Shown: piece by piece, positions 43,967 through 53,749 of the stretch
Layout: each line of letters begins with the position of its first letter
Position numbering within the stretch: position 1 is the first letter of the stretch
Assembly: GCF_001306145.1 (NCBI RefSeq)
Contig: NZ_LGKO01000004.1
Location: 62,001-126,000 of the forward strand
Source: Thermanaerothrix daxensis
GTDB taxonomy: Bacteria; Chloroflexota; Anaerolineae; Anaerolineales; Anaerolineaceae
DNA: 64,000 nt
Direction: 5' to 3'
The notes under the pieces: generated by a model
Seen by the model: only the letters and a program-made list of their open reading frames with translations
What the model was told of the DNA's origin: nothing
Database searches by the model: none
Translations under genes and position numbers: made by a program

Positions 43967-45187
43967 ATGCACATAGCCTTACTTCACTACGCGGCTCCCC
44001 CAATTGTCGGCGGGGTAGAAGCCGTAATCGCACGCCAGGCTAAGTATCTGCTGAAAGCCGGTCACCAGGTTACCATCCTGACTGGACGAGGCAAAGCCTG
44101 GGACGAGCGCATACCTGTGCACGTGTGTCCACTCCTTGATTCTCGGCACCCGCAAATTCTTGAAGTCAAGCGCGATCTCGACCGTGGACACATCCCGCCG
44201 GAAATGGATGCCCTGGTAACCACTTTGCAAGAATGGCTCGAATCTTACTTGCTTCAAACCGACGTGCTCATTGCACACAATGTGGCTACTCAGCATAAGA
44301 ACCTACCTCTCACAGTAGCCCTTCATCGCCTGATAACTCGTGGCATTCCTCGCCGGGTTATCCTCTGGCATCACGATCTGGCCTGGACCGCTGAGCGGTA
44401 TCAGGGCGAATTGCACCCAGGCTGGCCATGGGACCTCTTGCGGCAAGCCTGGCCCAATACGATTCAGGTCGTTGTGTCTGAAGCCCGTCGCCTTGAGTGG
44501 AGTCAGTTGTGCGGATTGCCGCGCGAAGAAATTCATGTCATCCCAGCGGGCATTGAACAGGTAGAATTCCTCGGCTTATCAGCGATCACACAAGAGCTCT
44601 TTGAGCGCCTCAGCCTGGCTTCTGCCATGCCGATCCTGCTTTGTCCGGTGCGCATCACCCGGCGTAAGAACCTGGAACAAGCGCTCGCGATTATGGCAGA
44701 ATTACACTCCCTCCTCCCCGCCGCCAGGCTTATCATCACAGGGCCACCAGGTGCCCATAACCCAGAGAATTTAAACTACTACCAGAGTCTTCTTTCCCTA
44801 CGTGACCAACTGGGAATCAAAAACTCGGCTCACTTTCTGGCAGAATACTACCCGGATGGCGTCAGCGATCTCGTAATCGCAGATCTCTACCGCCTTGCAG
44901 ATGCCCTATTGCTCACCAGCCGTGAGGAGGGGTTTGGCATACCTCTGCTAGAGGCAGGAATCAGTCGCCTACCCATCTTCTGTACCGGCATTGCCCCATT
45001 ACGCGCTATTGCCCAAGAAGATGCCTTTTACTTCACACCGGAGACCTCCTCTCTGGATATTGCCTATGCCATTAAGGAGCGCCTCGAGGGAGATCCTCTT
45101 TATCGAGTGCGTTGTCGCGTACGCCTTAATTTCTCCTGGGAAGTTGTCTACCAGCGCCAGATTGTCCCCTTGCTGGAGGGTCTATGA
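43967..45187 (+). CDS. GT4-family glycosyltransferase (possible mannosylglucosylglycerate synthase)
   Basis: A 406-residue GT-B glycosyltransferase. The N-terminal domain opens MHIALLHYAAPPIVGGVEAV and includes ILWHHDLAWTAERYQGELHP. The C-terminal donor-binding domain has ILLCPVRITRRKNLEQALAIM and SREEGFGIPLLEAGIS, with the conserved E-x7-E. By position ahead of gpgS it might add a sugar to glucosylglycerate (as in mannosylglucosylglycerate synthesis), but the donor and acceptor are not visible. It overlaps the next gene by 4 nt. Confidence 0.82.
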   Translation: MHIALLHYAAPPIVGGVEAVIARQAKYLLKAGHQVTILTGRGKAWDERIPVHVCPLLDSRHPQILEVKRDLDRGHIPPEMDALVTTLQEWLESYLLQTDVLIAHNVATQHKNLPLTVALHRLITRGIPRRVILWHHDLAWTAERYQGELHPGWPWDLLRQAWPNTIQVVVSEARRLEWSQLCGLPREEIHVIPAGIEQVEFLGLSAITQELFERLSLASAMPILLCPVRITRRKNLEQALAIMAELHSLLPAARLIITGPPGAHNPENLNYYQSLLSLRDQLGIKNSAHFLAEYYPDGVSDLVIADLYRLADALLLTSREEGFGIPLLEAGISRLPIFCTGIAPLRAIAQEDAFYFTPETSSLDIAYAIKERLEGDPLYRVRCRVRLNFSWEVVYQRQIVPLLEGL

Positions 45188-46983
45188 TAACCGAGAAACG
45201 CTTTATCCCTTTTCGACGGGTGGCTGTCCCCGTCCTTGGACAGGTGCTGCCCCACCACGCGTTAAGTCTGGCCCGTGCTCTGAATACCGAGATCATCATC
45301 TACCAGTTGATGCCGCCTTCATCAGGAGAAAGGATCACCCCCCACCCCAAAGGGTATAAAATTGCCGCCACATTGCGCGAGTCGCTTGGTGTTACCAACC
45401 GAGTCCAGGTTCTTTCCGAGTCTACCGAATGGTTTGATTTGCGTCAGCGCCTGGAAAACGATTCACCAGATTTGCTTATCCTGGAAATTCCTTACCATTT
45501 TCAAGGTCTGTTTACCCTTCCCGAAGTCCTCGCCTCCGCACCTTGCAACCTAGCGCTGATCCGCGGCCCGTGGCCAGAGCACAAAGGCAACATCTTGCTC
45601 CCTTTACGCGGCGGTCCTCATGCTGAACTTGGCCTGCGCATGGCCTTGGGATTGCACGATTTTCGCACAACGGCACTCCACCTGGTTGGGCCAAATCGCA
45701 GCCAGATCGAAGGCCCGTTCCGCGGCCTGGCGCGGATTCTCCCCAGTTTCCGAGAACTCACCTACAAAACTGCTGCTGCGGATCAACCAGCCCGCGAAAT
45801 TCTGGAAGAGGCTCGACAGGCCGATCTGCTGATTATTGGGGCAGCCGCATGGCCAACCTCTGAAACCAGCGGTCTGGGATCAACCGCTGAAACTCTGCTC
45901 AATCAGGCTCCATGTGCGGTGATCGTCATTAAGAGCGCCCAACCGCTGCCAGCAACCTGGAGCGGCCCCGAAAGCGAACGTATTGGTTACAAAGCCATCT
46001 CCGTTTTGGTGGATAAATGGTTCGCCGAAAATACCTTCCACGCGGATGAGTTTGCAAATTTAAAGGAATTGGTGGCGCTTAAAGAGAAACAAAACCTGAC
46101 CATCAGCCTGGCTCTCCCGGCACTTAACGAAGAGGAGACAGTCGGGCAGGTCATTTCCTGTGTCAAATCCGCGTTGATGGATCAGGTGCCCCTGCTGGAT
46201 GAAATTATCCTGATGGATTCCAATTCCACCGACCGCACGCGAGAAATTGCCACCGACTTGGGCATTCCTGTGTACATTCATCAGGAAGTCCTGCCTCAAT
46301 ATGGGGCTCGCAGGGGAAAGGGAGAGGCTTTATGGAAGAGTCTGTATGTCACAAAGGGAGACATTATCGTCTGGATAGATACGGATATTGTTAACATCCA
46401 TCCACGATTCGTCTACGGCATATTAGGCCCCTTGCTCCACTTCCCCCAAATCCAGTTTGTCAAAGGCTTTTACCGCCGTCCAATCCGCGAGGGTGAGAAG
46501 ATTCAGGCCACGGGTGGAGGACGAGTCACTGAGTTAACCGCTCGCCCTCTGATCAATATGTTCTATCCTGAACTCTCCGGGGTGATTCAACCGCTCTCTG
46601 GCGAATACGGGGGCCGACGTCGCGCCCTTGAACACCTGCCCTTTTTCTCGGGCTATGGGGTAGAGACAGGGCTTCTTATAGACGTTTTCGAAAACTTCGG
46701 GCTTTCCGCCATCGCTCAGGTTGATCTTCAAGAGCGCATCCACCACAACCAACCTCTGGAGGCGCTTAGCCGGATGTCCTTCCTGATCCTCCAGGCGTTT
46801 ATCCGCAAGCTTGAACAGCGCTACCATCTCCCCATTTTGGAAGAGGTCAACAAGTCCATGAAGTTCATCCGCTACGAAGAGGGGCGCTATTCACTCATGG
46901 TTCAGGAGGTCGTGGAACAGGAGCGCCCTCCCATGATTGAAATCCCCGAATATTTGGAGAGGCACCCAGATGGTCGTTCCTGA
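45184..46983 (+). CDS. gpgS: Universal-stress-domain / glucosyl-3-phosphoglycerate synthase fusion
   Basis: A 599-residue fusion. Residues about 1-255 look like two UspA-like alpha/beta domains (RRVAVPVLGQVLPHHALSLARAL; LLIIGAAAWPTSETSGLGSTAETLLNQAPCAVIVIK). Residues about 275-590 are a GT-A glycosyltransferase of the GpgS type: SLALPALNEEETVGQVIS, LMDSNSTDRTREIA, the metal motif WIDTDIVNIHPRFVYG and GVIQPLSGEYGGRR. GpgS joins glucose from an NDP-glucose to 3-phosphoglycerate, the first step of glucosylglycerate synthesis. Usual GpgS proteins are about 300-340 aa, so the stress-domain half is unusual. Confidence 0.85.
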   Translation: MITEKRFIPFRRVAVPVLGQVLPHHALSLARALNTEIIIYQLMPPSSGERITPHPKGYKIAATLRESLGVTNRVQVLSESTEWFDLRQRLENDSPDLLILEIPYHFQGLFTLPEVLASAPCNLALIRGPWPEHKGNILLPLRGGPHAELGLRMALGLHDFRTTALHLVGPNRSQIEGPFRGLARILPSFRELTYKTAAADQPAREILEEARQADLLIIGAAAWPTSETSGLGSTAETLLNQAPCAVIVIKSAQPLPATWSGPESERIGYKAISVLVDKWFAENTFHADEFANLKELVALKEKQNLTISLALPALNEEETVGQVISCVKSALMDQVPLLDEIILMDSNSTDRTREIATDLGIPVYIHQEVLPQYGARRGKGEALWKSLYVTKGDIIVWIDTDIVNIHPRFVYGILGPLLHFPQIQFVKGFYRRPIREGEKIQATGGGRVTELTARPLINMFYPELSGVIQPLSGEYGGRRRALEHLPFFSGYGVETGLLIDVFENFGLSAIAQVDLQERIHHNQPLEALSRMSFLILQAFIRKLEQRYHLPILEEVNKSMKFIRYEEGRYSLMVQEVVEQERPPMIEIPEYLERHPDGRS

Positions 46984-47596
46984 ATCCCGCTGTCATCCAA
47001 CGCAATGTGAAATCTGGGCAGTTCGCCACGGTCAGACCGACTGGAATCTGGAAGGTCGTTACCAGGGCCAAACGGATATCCCTCTAAATGCCACCGGGAT
47101 TGAGCAAGCCAAGCGACTCGCCGCCACCTTGGATGGATATCGTTTTGCCGCCATCTACAGCAGTGATTTGAAGCGCGCCCACGAAACAGCCCTCATCCTT
47201 GCCGCCAGGATTCAATGTCCGGTCATCGTGGACCCACGTTTACGGGAGATCCATCAAGGTGAGTGGGAAGGTATGCAATTCTCCGAGGTAGTGGCTCGTT
47301 TTCCCGCTCATTTGGCGCAGCGGCAAGAACAACCCTTGCATGCCCGTCCTCCCGGGGGTGAAAGTGTGCTCGAAGTAGCCCAGCGAATCGCTACTGCCGC
47401 TAACGAAATCGCCTCTCGTCACTCCGGTCAACGTGTGCTTTTAGTCTCACACGGTTTGGCAATTGCCACACTTATCGTCCAGGCCTCGCAACTACCTTTC
47501 GAACGCGTCTTTTCGTTGATTCCCGAGAATGCCTCTATCACAGTAGTCTGCTGGCCCCCTCAGTCCAATGGACATCAACCCCACCCCTCTCTTTGA
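46970..47596 (+). CDS. Histidine phosphatase family protein, probable glucosyl-3-phosphoglycerate phosphatase
   Basis: A 208-residue histidine phosphatase. The R-H-G motif is AVRHGQTDWNLEGRYQGQTDIPLN. Other catalytic residues are in IYSSDLKRAHETA, LREIHQGEWEGM (acid Glu region) and VLLVSHGLAIATLI (second His). In mycobacteria, GpgP of this family removes phosphate from glucosyl-3-phosphoglycerate; position directly after gpgS supports that role here. The start at 46970 has GGAGAGG; it overlaps the gpgS end by 14 nt. The 3' end overlaps the next gene by 29 nt. Confidence 0.82.
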   Translation: MVVPESRCHPTQCEIWAVRHGQTDWNLEGRYQGQTDIPLNATGIEQAKRLAATLDGYRFAAIYSSDLKRAHETALILAARIQCPVIVDPRLREIHQGEWEGMQFSEVVARFPAHLAQRQEQPLHARPPGGESVLEVAQRIATAANEIASRHSGQRVLLVSHGLAIATLIVQASQLPFERVFSLIPENASITVVCWPPQSNGHQPHPSL

Positions 47597-49289
47597 ACAC
47601 CTGGAATTCATTTACGGTAGCGACACCGCACAACGTGTTTTGCCCGTGCTGGTAGCGCGCCTTCAACGTTTTCGCTCGCCGGCGATCTCAACGCGCCCCT
47701 TAGATCATCGGGATGCCATTCTCATCACTTATGGGGACCAATTTACGACCCAGGGTGAGCCCCCTCTAAAAACATTGCATCAGTTTTGCCAACGCCACCT
47801 TAGAACCGCCTTGACAGGGTTGCATATTCTCCCCTTTTTCCCGTATTCCTCGGACGACGGGTTCTCGGTTATAGATTTCTATCAGGTCAATCCTGCCCTG
47901 GGCACTTGGGATGACATCCGGGCACTGGCTTCCGATTTTATCCTCATGGTTGACCTGGTACTCAATCACACCTCAGTCCAAAGCCCATGGTTTCAGGGCT
48001 TTCTGCGAGGGGACCCTGACTACCGCGATTTCTATCTTACTGCGTCACCTCAGAGTGATCTCTCCGCTGTGGTACGTCCACGCGCACTGCCTCTACTGAC
48101 CCCTTTTGAAACTCCGCAAGGAACGTTGTGGGTCTGGACCACTTTTAGCGCTGACCAGGTAGATCTCAATTACAAAAATCCTGAGGTATTGCTCCGGATG
48201 GTGGATGTCTTGCTCACTTACCTGGAGCAAGGAGCCCGGATTATTCGTTTAGATGCGGTCGCCTACGTCTGGAAAGAAATCGGCACTCCTTGCATTCACT
48301 TGCCCCAGACACATCGCCTGGTGAGTCTCTTCCGCACAATTCTAAACCAAATTGCGCCCTGGGCGCTTCTCATCACCGAAACCAATGTGCCGCACGCCGA
48401 GAATCTCTCCTACTTTGGAGACGGGTCTAACGAGGCTCATCTGGTCTATAATTTTGCCCTCCCCCCATTAATGCTCCATACCCTCCATAGCGGAAATGCC
48501 GAAAAGTTGACCCAATGGGCCAGTTCTGCTCTCCAACTACCTTCGCCAGAGGTTACCTTTTTTAACTTTCTCGCTTCCCACGACGGGATTGGCGTCAATC
48601 CCGCGCGGGGTATTTTGAGCGAAAGTGAAATTCAGGCCGTGATGACTCACGTTCTGGAACGCGGCGGGTTGATCTCCTATAAGAGCAATCCGGACGGCAG
48701 CCTGAGCCCCTACGAACTCAACACTACCTACTTTGATGCCCTTGCAGATCCCCATTCAGAGGAGGTTTCCCTCCAACGCTTCTTAGTAGCCCATGCAATC
48801 CTGATGGCCCTACAAGGGATCCCGGGAATTTATGTTCATAGTTTGCTTGGCTCGTCAAACTGGTACGAGGGAGTACGCTTGCTGGGCTACAATCGGGCCA
48901 TCAATCGCCAAAAGTTTTCCGTATCTATGATTGAAGAAAAACTACGCCATCCCGAATCTCGAGAAGCACGTGTACTCAAAGGAATGTTATCGCTGATACA
49001 CGCCCGACAAAAAAGTCCAGCCTTCAACCCATACGCGCCTCAAAGGGTGCTTTCACTTTCACCCGCAATTTTCTGTCTGATCCGTCAAACCCAAGAAGCC
49101 GCCTCGACAGTCCTTTGCCTGCACAATGTAAGTGCAAAGCCTCAAAATCTTAAGATACCCATCACCTCATATCAACTTTTTGGAACAAAAGGAGTAGAAT
49201 TACTATCCGATCGCGTCGTTGCACTGACCGATCCACTCGAAGTAAACCTCCCACCTTACGGGATTCTGTGGCTTGAGATAGTGAGGTGA
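47568..49289 (+). CDS. GH13_18 sugar phosphorylase (probable glucosylglycerate phosphorylase)
   Basis: A 573-residue GH13 enzyme of the sucrose-phosphorylase subgroup. Features are LHILPFFPYSSDDGFSVIDFYQVNPALG, MVDLVLNHTS, nucleophile Asp in ARIIRLDAVAYVWKE, acid/base Glu in LITETNVPH, and transition-state Asp in FLASHDGIGVNPARG. GH13_18 includes sucrose, sucrose-6-phosphate and glucosylglycerate phosphorylases. The linkage to gpgS and gpgP genes points to glucosylglycerate, releasing glucose-1-phosphate and glycerate. Specificity is not proven by sequence alone. Confidence 0.85.
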   Translation: MDINPTPLFEHLEFIYGSDTAQRVLPVLVARLQRFRSPAISTRPLDHRDAILITYGDQFTTQGEPPLKTLHQFCQRHLRTALTGLHILPFFPYSSDDGFSVIDFYQVNPALGTWDDIRALASDFILMVDLVLNHTSVQSPWFQGFLRGDPDYRDFYLTASPQSDLSAVVRPRALPLLTPFETPQGTLWVWTTFSADQVDLNYKNPEVLLRMVDVLLTYLEQGARIIRLDAVAYVWKEIGTPCIHLPQTHRLVSLFRTILNQIAPWALLITETNVPHAENLSYFGDGSNEAHLVYNFALPPLMLHTLHSGNAEKLTQWASSALQLPSPEVTFFNFLASHDGIGVNPARGILSESEIQAVMTHVLERGGLISYKSNPDGSLSPYELNTTYFDALADPHSEEVSLQRFLVAHAILMALQGIPGIYVHSLLGSSNWYEGVRLLGYNRAINRQKFSVSMIEEKLRHPESREARVLKGMLSLIHARQKSPAFNPYAPQRVLSLSPAIFCLIRQTQEAASTVLCLHNVSAKPQNLKIPITSYQLFGTKGVELLSDRVVALTDPLEVNLPPYGILWLEIVR

Positions 49290-49299
49290 TGCACCCTCT

Positions 49300-51111
49300 A
49301 TGCCATTCGATACCAGTGTTCCCCCATCCGGTTCCATTTGCTCTTTGCTGAAGAATCGAATTGATTTGATTAATATCCCCTTCACCGAGCGCGGTTCGCG
49401 CCTGATGGTCTTGCGCAATAATGACACGCTGACCATCCGCCTCGCCGAACGGTGGCTCAAAATAGATCCACGCCTCTCCGGTTACCGTTACCGCCCCCCA
49501 CTGATCGAAAACCTGACCTTCTGCGACGAAGAGGGATATCCTCTCGCATTTAGTGAAGTCACCACGTATCCCCATCTAATTGACATTCACACAACTAAAG
49601 GGAATTTCGCAATCACGTTTGTTGACCCCGAGACGCTTCTTATCCTCCTCCCTGAAGCACGCTGCGGTCTCTGCTTCACTGTTCATGTTAACCAGGGTCA
49701 AACAGATCGGCGCGGGGGAATTCTTCACATGGTCGGGGATATTCGGCGCAACGTAGCCTACACTACCGACCGTCCAATGCTCAAGAATCAGATCACACAA
49801 AAACAACCCAATGAAATCAACGTAGAGGTCTTATTCGACCAGGGCGGTCCCAATGCTTTGCTGATTAATATCACACCACGTCTGGGCTTCAATCGTTATC
49901 TTCCCGACCCCCAAAAGACCCTTGCTGAAGCCTTGCAGCGATGGGAAGAATGGTTCCAGGCTGTACCCAAGGTAGAAGGGAAATATCAAACACAATATTA
50001 CTATGCCTGGTGGATTATGCGGGCCGGGCTGATTTCCACACGTTTCTACACAACCCGAGAGGCCATGGTGCCCTCCAAGCCTTTCTACGTTGGGGTCTGG
50101 CAATGGGATGCCTTCTTTCACGCACTTGCCTATCGCCACGTAAACCCCCGTTTAGCCCAGGATCAATTCCGCGTACTGCTCGACCATCAACGTGAAGATG
50201 GCATGCTCCCCGATGCCGTCCACGACGAAGGCACCATCACACATCTGGATTTCCCGGTCGAAGCAGACGTGACCAAGCCTCCTGTTTTGGGTTGGGCGGC
50301 CTGGAAGTTCTATCTAAGCACCGGAGATCAGCAGTTTTTGAAAGAGATTTACGATGCTGTTGCCCGCTGGAATGCATGGTGGTTCAGCAAGAACGACACC
50401 GATGCAGATGGTCTATGCGAATACCATCACCCTTATTCCTCCGGCCTGGACGACAGCCCGTTATGGGATGAAGGGATGCCAGTAACTTCCCCTGATCTGA
50501 ATACATATCTCTTCCTTCAACTGGAAGCTCTGGCTAAAATGGCCAAGGTGCTCAACTTTAGCAATGACGTTCAGCATTGGCAAACCCAAGCCCAAACGTT
50601 GCTTTCCCGCATGATCGCAAGGCTTTGGGATGCCGAAGCCGGGGTGTTCTGGCCGCGGCACTGCGAAAAACCCATCAAAATCCTGACCCCATTCAGTTTA
50701 TTTCCTCTTCTAACCGGGCAACTTCCTCCCAAAATTAACTCTGCCCTGGTTCAACACTTGACTAATCCGGCTGAGTTCTGGTCCGCCTTTCCGGTGCCCA
50801 CTGTGGCGCTCAACGACCCTCACTACAATCCAACCCAGATGTGGCGTGGACCGACCTGGATCAACGTCAACTACCTCCTCATCGAGGGACTGATGCGTAC
50901 GGGCTACCTTGAACTCGGGCAAGAACTACGCCAGCGCACCCTGGAATTGATTAACCGCAATCGCGATATCGTTGAGTACTATCACCCCGAAACCGGTGAG
51001 GCTTGTGAAAAAGCCGCCCACGTTTTTGGTTGGTCGGCGGCTTTGTTCATTGACCTGGTATTGCAGGAACAACGGGAAACTTCACACCCGCGGGAGCCAG
51101 TCCCGGCCTAA
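49300..51111 (+). CDS. GH63/trehalase-like (alpha/alpha)6 glycosidase, probable glucosylglycerate or mannosylglycerate hydrolase
   Basis: A 603-residue glycosidase. An N-terminal beta domain (residues about 1-210) precedes an (alpha/alpha)6 barrel: FYVGVWQWDAFFHALAYRHVNP (general-acid Asp region), MLPDAVHDEG, YHHPYSSGLDDSPLWDEG, PTQMWRGPTWINVNYLLIEGL and ETGEACEKAAHVFGWSAALFIDLV. It matches GH63-type bacterial hydrolases that act on mannosyl- and glucosylglycerate. It ends the five-gene + operon, 9 nt before the convergent stop of the C25-like gene; no terminator is visible between them. Confidence 0.8.
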   Translation: MPFDTSVPPSGSICSLLKNRIDLINIPFTERGSRLMVLRNNDTLTIRLAERWLKIDPRLSGYRYRPPLIENLTFCDEEGYPLAFSEVTTYPHLIDIHTTKGNFAITFVDPETLLILLPEARCGLCFTVHVNQGQTDRRGGILHMVGDIRRNVAYTTDRPMLKNQITQKQPNEINVEVLFDQGGPNALLINITPRLGFNRYLPDPQKTLAEALQRWEEWFQAVPKVEGKYQTQYYYAWWIMRAGLISTRFYTTREAMVPSKPFYVGVWQWDAFFHALAYRHVNPRLAQDQFRVLLDHQREDGMLPDAVHDEGTITHLDFPVEADVTKPPVLGWAAWKFYLSTGDQQFLKEIYDAVARWNAWWFSKNDTDADGLCEYHHPYSSGLDDSPLWDEGMPVTSPDLNTYLFLQLEALAKMAKVLNFSNDVQHWQTQAQTLLSRMIARLWDAEAGVFWPRHCEKPIKILTPFSLFPLLTGQLPPKINSALVQHLTNPAEFWSAFPVPTVALNDPHYNPTQMWRGPTWINVNYLLIEGLMRTGYLELGQELRQRTLELINRNRDIVEYYHPETGEACEKAAHVFGWSAALFIDLVLQEQRETSHPREPVPA

Positions 51112-51120
51112 CTTTATTAA

Positions 51121-53745
51121 TTAATGCGAGACCGAAATCTTCATCACCTTCCCTTCTTTGCTCATGGTGACTCGGGCAAAGTAGTGGTGAGCCTTTCCAC
51201 CCTCAACTTGACTCCTGCGGAAGACAAGCACCAGTGGATCATTACTGCTTCTTAGAGGAGACTTTCCAGAACCTGAGTGAATGTCTTTTTCACCCGTTAA
51301 GGATTTGGCAACATTAAGTCGCCACTCTGCCTGCGAGAGTCCGGGTAGGAAGGGCTCCAAAATCCTCTTGGCCTCCATCACCAAATGGCCACTCTCCGCT
51401 TCGGAAAGCATCCTGCCATCCGGCTGATCAGCAATGGTCTTAACCTTAGGACGCTGGAAGGATCGGGGCAGGCGCTTAGGGGTTTTGAGCAAATCCACCC
51501 CATAGACCAAAGGATCCCCATAGAGAGTAAACGAGATAAGGGTCTTCTGGTCTTCACCATCTAGAAAACCCTGGCGGCGATTCATTTCTCGTACCAGGGC
51601 AATTTTTGCCAGCGAAAGAGCCTCGCCAGCCGAATAACCCGCCCGCAACCCGTTCCAGAAATAATAGCCCAGCAAATCGGCACCAACCAATGGGCTTTGA
51701 ACTGCTCCATAAGAGATGCTGGTTGAACCGACAATGGCTAAGGTACCAATTTCCAGAAATCGCAGGGCAATTGAGTCTTGCTCGCTTTTACCTAAAATGT
51801 GACCACCATAACAAGCCTCGGTAAATACAATCCGAGGAGCTTTACCGTTCTTGACAAGATCACCGGGGGTTAGGGCAACCGGGTAATCCGGCCCAGGGGC
51901 GGGATCGTGAGGATCCTTTTGACCGTACCACTCCGCTCCATCTATCACCCCGTGGAGATTGTAGTAATTCAACGGGGCATGGGTCAACGCCTTGGGGTTG
52001 AGTTGCTCTCGCCGGTAAGGGGGTGAAATCCAGAATATTCTCCGTCTTCCCACTGGTCGGAAGGTTGCCAGAGCAGCCCGACGCCATACGGCTGCCGAGT
52101 ATCCCAGCCCCCGATACCCTGAAAGGCCCCAAGCCCGCCAAAACGCCAACCAGCGCTCCCACCAGGAGGGGGCTTTGCGACGCTCACGATGGTACCTCTG
52201 CATGGCTCGCAGGCTCTGCAAAATCGGCCCAGGATCGCGATCCCTCCCACCAGGCAAGCGCCCAACAGCCCACTCAGGAACAAAGTAATTACTGTCACGG
52301 GTGGCATAAGGATTATCAGACAACACCTCAGTGTCTATATCATCAGTCGGGTTTGGCAATCGGTGGAATGGAACAATTTCATCCCCCCCTACAATTAGCA
52401 AAGCGCCGATGCGAGCACCCCGTTTGGCTAGCGCCTCATCCAAATCTGCCAAAGCCAGTTTGAGTGACCAGGCATCGGTTTTTAGAAGGGGTTTCATCCC
52501 CAAATGCGCCATCAAATCGGCATCATCCGGTAAAAAGAGCATAGCTCCCCAGCCAAATTCATTCGCCACAGCCTCCACTAACTCTCGCATGTGAGCCACT
52601 ATAGTAGCAGCAGTTTGCTCCCCATAATGGCGTTCCAGAGCAAGGCGTGAAGTAAAAGCCACATAAATTGGGAATCGTCCATCCGTACGTCCAGGAGCGC
52701 CACGATTAATTCGTTTGGCGATGGCATCGAGCTCGTTCTCAATCTCTAGAAGCCAGGGACTCTTTGCTCGACGTGAATGGAGTGTTTGGCTTCCCCTACC
52801 ACACTCCCCCGCTGCCCCTCCATGCTGATCAATTAATTTTTCTTCTAATGGGTGCTCAGGAGACCCTTTGGCAAACGAATCCGGGTTGGTGCTGGCGGTA
52901 ACTTCAGTAGAAACCTCTTGTGCCACAGATTCGGCAAGTTGATTCCATCCCAATCGAGCAGCCACCTCCGCCGGAACCGGAAAATCAAAGCCCAGAGTCA
53001 AACACTCGGGCCAAAGACGCCAGAAGGGGTGCTCAAATCCCAGCCACCGTTGAATCACCTGGCCGGCGATATCCATGGTTACACATCGGTGCAACAGGCT
53101 TGTGCCTTCCGCCTCATCTCCCAGTGCCAATTTGCCCTCTGCCAGCGCCAGGGTCAGCCCCACGCAATCTGGCCAACGCTGGCGATAGAGATTACCAAAT
53201 CGAATGACACTCACCCAATCCTGCAAATTAAGCAGAATCCGAATGTGAGTAAGGCAGACCAACAATTGATCCTGGGCAAGGGTAAGGGCACGGTAAATCA
53301 GATTCTCCGCTTGATCAAAGCGCCCCTGCTCTAACGCCTGCCTGGCCTGGCGTAACCTTTCAGCCCACTCGGGCATGGGTTCAAGCGGCTCAAGGTCTGT
53401 GTTTAGGATAAATAGCGCGGCCTTCGTGGCTTGGGGGTCCACGTGAGTACTCCCTTGCTCAGCGATATCCAGGAGTAATTGGTGTCCCTCGTAAAACTCC
53501 GGGTCCACCTGCAAAGCGCGCTCCAAGATAACCTGCCCTTGCCCGATTAGTCCATCCAGAACGAAGCTCTTGGCCAACCAATAACTCATCATCAAGTCAC
53601 CCGGATAAACGTTCAACCAGGCCATAGCAACCTGTCGGGCAAAACGTAGGCTTCGTACCTCAGTTGCTATTCGAATAACGGTCAACCATTGCTCACGATC
53701 CCAGAGCCGTGCGGTTGAGGGCAACATAGAGAATTGCTGTTCCAT
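51121..53745 (-). CDS. TPR protein with C-terminal gingipain-like (C25, caspase-fold) cysteine protease domain
   Basis: An 874-residue protein. Residues about 10-245 are TPR-like helical repeats (AMAWLNVYPGDLMMSYWLAKSFVLDGLIGQGQVILERALQVDP). After a low-complexity linker (280-330), residues about 355-755 form a clan CD protease domain: GALLIVGGDEIVPFHRLPNP, RDSNYFVPEWAVGRLPG, His598 in YYNLHG, Cys645 in IVFTEACYGG, then LEIGTLAIVGSTSISYG and FTLYGDPLVYG, the usual C25 ending. Both catalytic residues are present. No signal peptide, so it should act inside the cell. It starts 5 nt after the giant TPR gene. Confidence 0.82.
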   Translation of the reverse strand: MEQQFSMLPSTARLWDREQWLTVIRIATEVRSLRFARQVAMAWLNVYPGDLMMSYWLAKSFVLDGLIGQGQVILERALQVDPEFYEGHQLLLDIAEQGSTHVDPQATKAALFILNTDLEPLEPMPEWAERLRQARQALEQGRFDQAENLIYRALTLAQDQLLVCLTHIRILLNLQDWVSVIRFGNLYRQRWPDCVGLTLALAEGKLALGDEAEGTSLLHRCVTMDIAGQVIQRWLGFEHPFWRLWPECLTLGFDFPVPAEVAARLGWNQLAESVAQEVSTEVTASTNPDSFAKGSPEHPLEEKLIDQHGGAAGECGRGSQTLHSRRAKSPWLLEIENELDAIAKRINRGAPGRTDGRFPIYVAFTSRLALERHYGEQTAATIVAHMRELVEAVANEFGWGAMLFLPDDADLMAHLGMKPLLKTDAWSLKLALADLDEALAKRGARIGALLIVGGDEIVPFHRLPNPTDDIDTEVLSDNPYATRDSNYFVPEWAVGRLPGGRDRDPGPILQSLRAMQRYHRERRKAPSWWERWLAFWRAWGLSGYRGLGYSAAVWRRAALATFRPVGRRRIFWISPPYRREQLNPKALTHAPLNYYNLHGVIDGAEWYGQKDPHDPAPGPDYPVALTPGDLVKNGKAPRIVFTEACYGGHILGKSEQDSIALRFLEIGTLAIVGSTSISYGAVQSPLVGADLLGYYFWNGLRAGYSAGEALSLAKIALVREMNRRQGFLDGEDQKTLISFTLYGDPLVYGVDLLKTPKRLPRSFQRPKVKTIADQPDGRMLSEAESGHLVMEAKRILEPFLPGLSQAEWRLNVAKSLTGEKDIHSGSGKSPLRSSNDPLVLVFRRSQVEGGKAHHYFARVTMSKEGKVMKISVSH

Positions 53746-53749
53746 GAGA

